From the NCBI GenBank assembly GCA_958295665.1, contig OY282560.1:48980333-49044332 (forward strand): DNA of 64,000 bases. The letters are read 5' to 3'. This document shows, one piece after another, positions 22,933 to 31,599 of this stretch (the first letter of the stretch is position 1; every line of letters begins with the position of its first letter). Below the pieces are notes generated by a model that was not told where the DNA came from, made no database searches, and saw nothing but the letters and a program-made list of their open reading frames with translations. The position numbers and the translations under genes were made by a program. This stretch comes from Tipula vernalis. Taxonomy: Eukaryota; Arthropoda; Insecta; Diptera; Tipulidae.

Positions 22933-23130
22933 TGTTACATAGCGATATGTACGTTACGTTACTTAAGCGTAGTAACATAATAATATTTTAATGGATACAT
23001 GTAAAAGTATTGTAATTACATTTATCTTAGATATAGCTGATTTAAAAACATCGTGAATAAACTATACACTCGTATACTTGACGTCTGATAAACAACACGT
23101 GTTACCATCATATACCCTAACCACATAACA
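22933..23130 (+). repeat. 3' LTR of element 4
   Basis: This 198-bp copy of the 18910-19108 repeat runs from TGTTACATAGCGATATG to CCACATAACA. It lacks one T relative to the 5' copy near its start (acgttacgtt against acgtttacgtt) and has scattered substitutions. Confidence 0.93.
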
Positions 23131-23189
23131 GGTACCGCCGCTGATTGATACTGAACCTGCCTTGAACATCTAAATTATCGTCGAATAAG

Positions 23190-23595
23190 TTGGAAGCAAA
23201 TTCGCACCGATGGAATTTAATGGAACGATTCAATTTCATCGAAACATCGAATTCATTACCAAATTTTTCACAGCTCGATTATCAAAATAGTGAGCACGTT
23301 GTCCCGGTTTCACATGTTTCTCAGATTTCTAGACCTAGTAATGATGAACAAAGAAACGTATCCGCTATTAAATGTTCGCCTAGTACCTTCCGGAAACCGC
23401 AAACAGTCCAACGTTAAACAAAGGGAATCAATTAACGTACAATGTTCGGATTGTAAAAATGTTAGCGTCTATTATACGGACTACACGAGAATTGTCAAAA
23501 AAAAGGCCAATGACTTCGGAAAACGTTTCGAGGAAGAGTTTGTTAAAATGCCAATTCTGGAAGATGTCGCTTTAAACACCTATGCTGAACTTTAA
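23190..23595 (+). pseudogene. Gag C-terminal remnant of outer element 3
   Basis: Two overlapping frames (23190-23417 and 23290-23595) contain Ser/Asn-rich linker sequence and then VQCSDCKNVSVYYTDYTR, which looks like an eroded zinc knuckle (C-x2-C followed by NVS...), similar in wording to the C-G-x-N-N-V-S-V-S-N-C of element 1. A segment FEEEFVKMPILEDVALNTYA follows. Assignment rests on position and on this one motif. Confidence 0.45.
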
Positions 23596-23699
23596 CAACG
23601 CCATCGTATTGTATAATAAAAACAATCCTATACTTTTCATAGCAAAGTATCTAACTGTCATCACTCAATCAGATTTAATCGAGCACTTCAGTACTTCAA

Positions 23700-24107
23700 A
23701 AATAAGAGGAGCTTAAACTGTTGTTTCGCAACAATACCATTGAACTACTGGATTCAGGTACAAATATCATTAGCATTACCTCCCACCATTTTCCATCATC
23801 CGTTTCCGCGGCAAACGGACAAAAGGAGAAAATATTAGGTTATGTTTATGCCAAAAAAGCTTTTAATGAAAAGGAGAAATCATTAAAATTATCCCTAGGA
23901 ACCGAATTCTACCTTATGTTTGATATTAAGATCCAAATCAACGAGATAGTTGCGGTGCATCCGGTTAATACAAATCCATCCTCCATTTCGGCTCCAACAT
24001 CTGATACCGTTTTGCATTCAATGACAAAGGTAGATGCGTCATCACAGGGAGTCGGCGGAGTACTATTCCAGCGGCCGGGGAAAGAAGAGCATCAAATTGC
24101 TTATTAA
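23700..24107 (+). pseudogene. Protease-RNase H fusion by deletion (outer element 3)
   Basis: The frame opens with ELLDSGTNIISITSHHF (retropepsin active site, Asp-Ser-Gly, about 23740-23790). It continues LGYVYAKKAF (flap, about 23838) and after VAVHPVNTNPSS passes directly into TKVDASSQGVGGVLFQRPGK (about 24025), the first active-site segment of RNase H. Everything between, i.e. the complete RT, is absent, yet the reading frame stays open across the junction (about 23960-24020) to TAA 24105-24107. This is a deletion product, not a designed fusion. Confidence 0.8.
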
Positions 24108-24360
24108 TCAAAAAAAAAACTTAATCTTCCACAACGAAAGTACTGCACAAATGAACTGGAGTGTTATGCGGCGCTTATGTGTGTGAAAACTTTTTGACAT
24201 TATGTCGAAGGGTTCAGATTTACAGTTATCACGGACCATGCTAGTATCCGGCTATGCTAATGGACCAGACAGACCTGTCCGGCCGATTGACTAGATGGAA
24301 CCTAAACCTACAGCATATTGAACGTCCTCCCAGATGCTCTTTCATTTGCCCTCTGTGAGT
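24108..24360 (+). pseudogene. RNase H remainder (outer element 3)
   Basis: After the TAA, the same domain goes on as LNLPQRKYCTNELECYAALM and, after another stop, HYVEGFRFTVITDHAS (24200-24245). DLSGRLTRWNL-like sequence follows near 24270-24305, then LPDALS-like sequence near 24330. These are the second half of a Gypsy RNase H in shifting frames. Confidence 0.75.
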
Positions 24361-24905
24361 TCTTATATGAGGTTTGATTGTCTGGTGCTCATACATAGAC
24401 TGGTGCAACAAAATACAAATATCGTTACAAATTTACGAGTAGAAGATTTTAAATTATTAATTTGTCCATCGGTGAGCGGTATTTCGGAACCGACATTTCA
24501 CCTTGGAGACTTGTTGTGCCAATGAGACTAACCTTATCACTTATAGAGCAAGCACACTTACCATATGGTAGTAGTCATATGTGGAATTCATAAGACCTTA
24601 CTACAACGATACTCCTTCTCGACAGGAATGGCCAAGCAAGTACGAGAATATATGCAATACATGTAAAATGTCCAAAGCAGTAAATTACTCCACAAAAATA
24701 CCTACGGGTGGTTATATTGAAGTCAAACGTCCCTTTCAACGGATATTCTTGGATTTACATATTAATAATGCTAGACCAATACAGCCCTTTTGTCCTGCTA
24801 AAGCGATTGAGAGAGGCATAAGGAGAATGAATTGTTCAATGTGTATTCGGTAACGGAATCGGTGTTTACCGATATTGTTAAGCACTTTAAATCAGAGTTT
24901 AAATT
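24361..24905 (+). pseudogene. Integrase N-terminal remnant (outer element 3)
   Basis: The frame near 24500-24560 reads a short WRLVVPM-type strand and an eroded His-His segment (EQAH...GSSHMW). The frame at 24581-24853 has NICNTCKMSKAVN (CxxC of the HHCC zinc-binding domain, about 24641-24680), then KRPFQRIFLDLHIN, the entry to the catalytic core with the first Asp. The core then breaks off and resumes briefly as VTESVFTDIVKHFKSEFK (24850-24903). No second or third catalytic residue was found. Confidence 0.7.
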
Positions 24906-25612
24906 ATTCGCTCTTTTAGATCTCTTTTTAAAAATTTTCGCTCTTGCTCCCAATAAAATTTTTTTCAGTTTGCTTTTCCGCTCTTAACCTCTAGTGATAA
25001 ACAAGTGGTTTAAATGTTTATTTTTAATTTTGCTCTTAAAACAGGGAGCGTAAAAGTTAAAAATATCACTCCCAACCCATTCTACAGAGCGGTTGAAGAA
25101 AATACATTAGGGAGCGATATTTTTTGTAACACACGAATTGCATCCTATTTCGCCGCATTCTAGAACTTTATTCAAAAATCAGTTTAGAAAAATCGGTTAA
25201 AGAATAGCCAAGTTCCATCCTACTTGGCCATATTCCAGAACTTAATCCAAAAATAACAAAATAATCAGGCTTTCTAAAGAGAGAATTTTAGAAAGTTTTG
25301 AATGTAACCGTTTGCCGTAATAACAAGAGCAAGAGCAACATAATAATGACGTTTTTATTCATCAGAGCAGAGCGTATTTATTTATTTTCGCAATATAGCT
25401 CAATAACAAAGAGCAAAATTATGATAACACAAACGCAATAGTGGAAGAGCAAGAGCCTTATAATAACCCTAATGCTCTTGTTCTTCAGAGCGATATTTTT
25501 CTTTTTTACAATATCGTTCTTTATAAAGAGCTTTTTAATAGTTTTTATTATCGCTGTTGAAAAAAAATGAAGAGCGAAGAGCGAAATGAAACCCCATTTT
25601 AAACTATGGTTT
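24906..25612. repeat. GAGC/GCTC-rich segment, possible non-autonomous insertion
   Basis: Words such as cgctctt, gctcttg, gagcaag and gagcgatattttt recur on both strands roughly every 30-80 bases, including 'gagcgatattttt' near 25102 and 25487 and an inverted form 'aaaatatcactccc' near 25057. The left end has 'tattcgctctttt' and the right end 'gaagagcgaagagcg', which are inversely related. 'gtttaaat' occurs on both sides (about 24898 and 25607) and could be a target duplication. It interrupts the integrase of outer element 3. No protein is encoded. Confidence 0.4.
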
Positions 25613-25762
25613 AAATCGAACCTGTTTGCCAATCATCTAGCGGGGTACGGCAAGCAACATGTTGCCATTCCTTTTCACCAGCACGTCGAGGACGCGCCAA
25701 ACGAATTGACCCAAATTGATTGTGATTTTCGAACCACTTTGATACTTTTTTTATATATGCTG

Positions 25763-26405
25763 GTTTGAGGATTGAGTTGGGCTTTGAGTTTTCGGTTGAG
25801 ATGAGGGTTGGTTTAAGAGTTGATTTGCCAGTCGAGTTGGGGTTAAGTTGAAATTGAATTGAGGTTGAGTGAGCAGTTCAGTTAGCGATTTATTAAAAGT
25901 TGAATTAAAGTTAGCTTGATTTGACTTTAGTTGAATTCATGTACGCATGTAGGTTTTCGAACCGTATTCGTTAGAACATGCCATTTTTGAACCTTGTTAG
26001 TTTAGAGATGGTGTTGAGTGTTTAGTTTCGAGTTGAGCGGAGTATTGAGTTGGGAGTTGAGTTGGAGTTGAGTTTGGAGTACAGTTCAGCATTAATTTTA
26101 AATGAGTTGAGGGTTTAGTTGAAAATTAGCTCGAGTTGTTGGGTGGGGTTAAGTTGTGGTTGGGTTGGGGTTGTGTTGTGCTCAGATTTGAGTTTTAAAA
26201 TTAGCTTGAATGGTTCTAAGATGAGTTTAAGTAAGTATGTAGTTATCCGGACCGTGTTGATTCGAGAATTAAGTTGGGCACTGCTTTAGGGGATTTATTT
26301 AGGGGTTGAGTCGAGGGTTGATAAGCTGTATTCGAACCATGTTGATATAGGGTTGAATAGTGCGTTTAGTTGAAGGTTGAGTTGGGGTTGAGCTTAGGAT
26401 TGGCT
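25763..26405 (+). repeat. G/T-skewed degenerate minisatellite (GAGTTG/GGGTTGAG words)
   Basis: The plus strand is almost free of C for ~640 bases and is filled with words such as ttgagttgg, gggttgag, gagttggg and ggttaagttg at irregular 6-20 base spacing. Between 26141 and 26175 there are four G runs of three or more, so a G-quadruplex is possible there. The repeat has no clean period, so it looks like an old, mutated short-unit array. It is not the arthropod telomere repeat TTAGG. Confidence 0.7.
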
Positions 26406-26689
26406 TAAGGGTGGAGTGAAATCGGGCAAAGTGTAAATACATATAGTACTTCCATGTTCAGTTCATCAGTGGAGCGTTAGATGGCGGTACTGATATCGGT
26501 TTTAATTTTTCAAAATATTTGGTGAAAAATTCGTCAAATCTCATTTTTTTGGAAGCCATGTTTTAAGTTTTAGATTTTTATGTTTCGAATGTGTAGCACT
26601 AATCAAACAGAACATTTAACATTTTGTTCCTGTTTTTTTAAGATACAGGGTGTCAAATATTTAAAAATTGAATGCACTTGGTATTGTAT
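26406..26689. other. No recognised gene
   Basis: The sequence is AT-rich. A 'tacagggtgtcaaat' word near 26643 resembles ends seen in some small DNA transposons, but no partner was found at a sensible distance. Confidence 0.35.
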
Positions 26690-26885
26690 TTATTGCTATA
26701 GAAAAATAAACGAATTATCCGAAAATTATAAAATTAGGCTCATTTTTAAGATAAACGAATAGGGATTTTAAAATAATTATAAAAATGGTACCAGCTTTCC
26801 TCCCATTTACTTCTATTAGACATATTAAAAAATCAGCGTAACATCTTGTTTCATTTTTTTGCCAAATACGTTTAAGTATAAAAAA
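26690..26885 (+). repeat. Left arm of a widely spaced inverted repeat
   Basis: This arm is the inverse of 28595-28830. Matching blocks, read as reverse complements, include 'attttcggataattcgttt', 'gctgattttttaatatgtct', 'agatgttacgctgat' and 'taaacgtattt'. The arms differ by substitutions and by extra sequence of several dozen bases in the middle. It could be one arm of an old DNA transposon or two copies of a repeat in opposite orientation. Confidence 0.65.
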
Positions 26886-28594
26886 TTTGTAGATTGTCAT
26901 CAGTGCTGCCACTTCTACGAACAATCAATTTTAAGAATAAAACAAGTTTTTTTTTCGACAGAGGTTGACTTTTCAATCTGTCAAGACCAGTGCTGTAGTT
27001 CTGAAAACTTTAAACGGAGTACATTTCAACTTTTTAGGGGAATATTTCTAGTTAGATGCGAGTACATACGAAATACATTAGTTAGCCCTTAAACATAAAT
27101 AAATTTTGGTGTTTTATTTTCAATGATAACACGGTTTAATTTTTAGTTACTTTCATGGTTGTTCATTTTATATTTATGTAGAATTGTGGGGGCTAGGTAA
27201 TGGCCGCATTCGTCAGAGGGCACCATCAAATAGTTTATCTAATGATGTCTTTTTGACGAAGGTGCTATAGTCGCTTCCATTTTTGTCGTGGCAGTCGTTT
27301 TCTCAAAGTTCTTTTATGCTTTACATATGTAAAATTAATTTCTTCTTGAATATTTACGTAATTTTCCCAAAACTAATTTTTGAGAGTTGGAAGATATTTT
27401 GCTGCAATTTAGGGAAGTGTCAGTGTAAGACAATTCCACGATTCGTTCATATCTAGATTCTACCTAAGTAGATGCCAGGTATGCTATAAAATAACAGAAA
27501 TTGAAGCTAAGGCTTACATCATTGTCACTTTATATTTAAACCTTCCGAATATCAGAATGAGGTTAAAAGACGGTTTCTACAGTCGTTTAACCTTGGCAGG
27601 CGGGGGATGTATGCAAGACTGGATTTTGTACAATTACATGGATTTTGGTGGTGCGGTGCGGTGTGCCTTGGATTCATTATTCTTATTTTTTTTCTTCGGC
27701 TATAATACGAGTATATTGGGCCCAATTCTGAGACGTTAAAATACATTGTATGTTATTTTATTTCCCAGATTCCTATTTGAATTGAAAATTGCAAATGCAG
27801 ATTCGACCCTAATATGTGTGGTATTATGTTCTAACCTGATAATAAATAATGAATTAATTATAATCCTACCGGCTTGCGGTTTTTATGAGCACGCTACAAC
27901 TTTTAAATACATTTATTGTTAACCAATTATAATAATTTTAGTAGCGTATTCCTCAACTTCCAGACATCTTGTGTCCTTGTTTTATTCCTCTTCTTTTGAC
28001 ATATCTTAGTATACTTTCATAAATGTAATTATGTACATTTTGATTAAATTAACTGCGCTCATGCCATGTACTATATTATGTTCATAAATATAAAAGAGTT
28101 ATGCTCTTCAATATACTACTTTGAATATGCCTCAATATGTAGCATAATTTTTATATTCTGGATGTGTTAATCTAAACTTTTAGCCGAACAAATAAATTGA
28201 GAGCATTAATTCTGGGACGTGTTGCACGACTTAAATTTGCTATGTTTGTGTAAAGAAATAGCTTTTAAAGCTGCTAAAGTAATTTAGTTCGCCGTTTTGA
28301 CATGTTTGAATGAACATTCTGTGCTGAAATGACTGTCACATTTCTGCAAGATATCCATCTTATTGTTTTTCGCCCGATAAGAACGGAAGCCATTATAGAT
28401 TGGCTAAAGGAGAACAGAGGAGTACGAAATGAAATAGCAGAGTACAGGAATATGGACTAGGCGAATCAGTTAGTACAAATACTCCTATCGTACTAACTTC
28501 GACAGCACTTGGTCAAGACCATTACACTCCAAGCAAGGATTTTGGCCAATTATGAGACTTGATAGCTGGATTTTTATCTAGGTATAAGACCTAG
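26886..28594. other. Interior between inverted repeat arms, no recognised gene
   Basis: About 1.7 kb lies between the arms. I find no transposase motif and no long reading frame (the longest are chance frames of 60-77 codons near 26859, 27552 and 27557), so if the arms once bounded a transposon its gene is gone or it was non-autonomous. Confidence 0.4.
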
Positions 28595-28830
28595 ATTATG
28601 GCATTTCTAAACGTATTTTTCAGGACAGTGAAACTAGATGTTGCGCTGATTTTTTAGTATGTCTAAAAAGAACTAAATGGGGAAATAGATAACAAAAAAC
28701 GCTGCAGATGGGAGAAAATTTAAAAAGAAAGTTTCGACGGCCATTTTGGAAAAGAAGAAATGAAGAAAAGCTGCTACCAATTTTATAATTTTCGGATAAT
28801 TCGTTTTTTTTTCTATCAGAAATTATCAGA
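28595..28830 (-). repeat. Right arm of a widely spaced inverted repeat
   Basis: On the plus strand it reads 'ctaaacgtatttt', 'agatgttgcgctgatttttt', 'agtatgtctaaa' and finally 'aattttcggataattcg', the inverse of the blocks in 26690-26885. Confidence 0.65.
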
Positions 28831-30018
28831 TTGATGATTCCGAAATATGCTAACGTGTAATGTCAAACATAGGGAGACCAAGCCAATATCTACAACTTAA
28901 CACCGCCATCAAAAAGTAAAATCTTGATAAAATTCCAATAATCTGATAACCTTAAAACATCTTTAATGTTATGGAAAATGTCGGCCTTTGTTAGCAAATG
29001 TTTAACTTATTGCAACTCAAAGTCCAGCAAAGCAAAGCAATAAGCAAAACTTTGAAAATCTCGTGAAAACTTTGAACCTCAGAAGCATTGCCCCCTCAAA
29101 TAATTACTGGAATTCCTGTAATAATTTTTAAAAATAAAAAATTTCGAAAATATCAAGATACATCGTAAATGATCGCGTATCCTAGCCTTTAGTGAGAGTG
29201 GAGAATTTTGAGTTTTTCTGAGAAATTTTGGACAACGGAAATTTTAATTTTGAAACTCGACCACAATGATTTTAGAAAAATATTATCACCAGCACATTTT
29301 TCAAAACAAAAAAAAAAATTTTGTAGAATTCTCATCAAAGTAAGGTAATATAAACAACTCCAAAATAGAAAAGAACTTTCTAGACACTAGTACAATTACC
29401 CTAGTAACACATCGCCTTTTCATAAATCTTATTACAGTAATGCGACTATTTCGTTAATGACTGATCTTCATTTATATTGACATTTCTACCACTAGATCTA
29501 CTACTAGGTTTATTCACTGACAAAACCACAACGAAACATTTTTTGAGGTAAGGATCAAACAAAATCGTATTTTAATAAGCATAAGATTCAGGCCTAGAGT
29601 AGTTACCAAAGTTCTTGCGAACATTGATGCCAACAAATTAACTAGCCTCGATTCTAGTAACCCAAGTGTTCTTAAAAACTGATAAAAATCTTTAACTAAA
29701 CTCGTATTCATTCTGTTCCATTTCAATCTGGAAAATAGCTAATGTTCATCCAGTGTCGCTCGAGAGCGCCTCTTCGTTGTCCGATTTTGAATTTATTTTG
29801 ATATTTAAAAGTTATAGGATTTTACGGGGAAGTCTTAGTATTCATTTAACCTCAGGACCAAACTTTGGATAAGATCGATATTCTCAAAGCCTTTCTCAGG
29901 CTAAAAAGCACGTTAAAAAAGAGTTCGACAACTCTTCCAAATTCTGGAGGTCTGGATCGATTTTTTCCATAGCATAACCAATAGACGTGTTTAAATTGAA
30001 AACCATTACAATAAAAAG
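28831..30018. other. No recognised gene
   Basis: The sequence is AT-rich and non-repetitive. Short frames (for example minus-strand 29514-29726 and 29852-30037) show no motif. Confidence 0.4.
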
Positions 30019-30276
30019 ATGACTGCCAGCTTAACATATTTTAATGTGGAAGATTTATTTACCGGCAATACTACTGGTATAGTAAGAAGTCCACACAGAA
30101 AAGGTAGTTTTAATCGAACAAAGTTAGCTTCTGTAACTCTATGGAGAAAATTTATGAAATCTCATACCAGAGAACTCCACGATACAGGCAATCTTCACAT
30201 CAAATTGAATGGTTGCGCTCCACACAATGAGTCACAAATTCGAGCATTCAATTTTCTGTTTAAACATAAAATGTAA
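30019..30276 (+). CDS. Possible host exon (85 codons), unknown protein
   Basis: An ATG at 30019 opens 85 codons of unbiased, protein-like composition with charged and hydrophobic residues mixed (for example VEDLFTGNTTGIVRSPHRK and KLASVTLWRKFMKSHTRELH). It lies in a region without other long frames or recognised repeats. The frame ends at TAA 30274-30276, but the bases around it read aaaatgtaagttac, an excellent 5' splice-site match (AT|GTAAGT), so the stop may be intronic and the segment a coding exon. I recognise no family. A chance frame remains possible; no acceptor, further exon or promoter was identified. Confidence 0.3.
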   Translation: MTASLTYFNVEDLFTGNTTGIVRSPHRKGSFNRTKLASVTLWRKFMKSHTRELHDTGNLHIKLNGCAPHNESQIRAFNFLFKHKM

Positions 30277-31599
30277 GTTACTTAACCTTCCTCAGCTCAA
30301 CCTAACTCGTCAACTTATCACACTTATTTCTAAGCACACAAATATGTATTTGCAATTTTTAACTATTTGGTTATTTAAACTTTACAAGATATCGTATGTC
30401 GACAAAAATAAAAAACAAAAAAATCACATATTCATCCTACTGGCAGCCAAAACGCAATAATATCGCATATTTAACATTCTTTCCATATAAATCTTATCGC
30501 TTAGTACTACAAAAACAAATCAATAACACCGATGTGTTGTGAAGTCAACTATACATTTTCAATTGCAATAGAAAACGAACAACAATCGAGGACATTTTAG
30601 AATTGAAGGTTGTTCGCGCGTTTATTGCAACCAGTATACATATAGAAAAAAAACTGATTTGAATTCCCTAATGCCGCACCCTAATTTGTGCCTTCTACGG
30701 GTCGAGCTACCGAAATTTATTTTCACCTGCTTAATCATCACGGATGATCGGCGCTACTCTTTAATTTAATAGTTCGATTTACTATTCAAATGTTTATGCG
30801 CGCATTGTGGTTTGTTGGTAAATTTCTTATGTTGTAATACAAACCGCAAATTGTTAATGAATACACTAAGGTGAGAGATTCATATATCAAAATATTAATC
30901 ATCAACAACTTTTCACTGTTTGGTGGTAAACAGTCATCATCATAAATAAAACTTGATATTATTATTGGGGTAATTTAATATAACAAGTCTCAATGTCTTA
31001 AGGTATTTTTCTTATACCTCCGTCTCTATTTCTTTATCCACGCGCGCACCATGGTACACTCGTGATCTTAGTCATCGACAAATTCCTCAATCATACGTTG
31101 TTTAACCATTTCTTCAAGATTTTGTTAAACAATTTTTTTTTATCTGTTAAAAAATTGTGCTAAGTCGTATTTGCACGCGGTGACTAATGCCCTATGTATA
31201 TGTTAAAGTCAAATACAACAACTTCCAATGACGCATGAGATTAATGATGGCAATTATTTTATATAGACAAAACGGTTTTAATAATTAGCACTAAATTACA
31301 TTTAAATAGAAGAATTTAATAAAATTGTATTTCAAATAAAGGTATAAGCGGGAATAAGTGAGGAGGATTTGCTGAATCGAGCAAGCTGGTATCTTTAACA
31401 ATTGTTTTAGTTAATTTAACTATTAGTTAAAATGTTAGAATCGTTTTCTAATTTTTTAATTGCTGCCTAAAATTCCCCTACGACATTACACTGCGCTCAA
31501 TTTGCCGAACAATCCATTATAAAATGTCAGATAATTTTGACGATCCTTTTCCTTGTTAGGATGCAGGATTCTTGTGAGGCACCTTTCATTTCAGTGAAA
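30277..31599. other. No recognised gene
   Basis: The sequence is AT-rich, without long frames or clear repeats. If 30019-30276 is an exon, its following intron would lie here; I could not identify a convincing downstream exon. Confidence 0.4.

Larger units (their letters stand above)
18910..23130 (+). mobile_element. Nested Ty3/Gypsy LTR element 4 with both LTRs
   Basis: Two near-identical LTRs of about 199 bp (TGTTACATAGC...ACATAACA) bound a 4.2-kb unit with a tRNA-Leu-type primer-binding site, Gag, zinc fingers, protease, RT, RNase H, integrase and a purine-rich tract in standard Ty3/Gypsy order. It sits inside outer element 3. A candidate 5-bp target duplication, GGTAC, touches the right end but lies 15 bp away from the left LTR. 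Several frameshifts, a stop in RT and loss of two integrase catalytic positions make this copy inactive, yet it is the best preserved LTR element in the window. Confidence 0.92.
23131..24905 (+). mobile_element. Right remnant of outer Gypsy element 3
   Basis: Directly after the inner element the sequence continues with gag-like, protease, RNase H and integrase remnants on the same strand. The whole RT is missing, so protease runs into RNase H within one open frame. The remnant ends within the integrase core near 24900, where a GAGC/GCTC-rich segment begins. No LTR was found. Confidence 0.7.
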
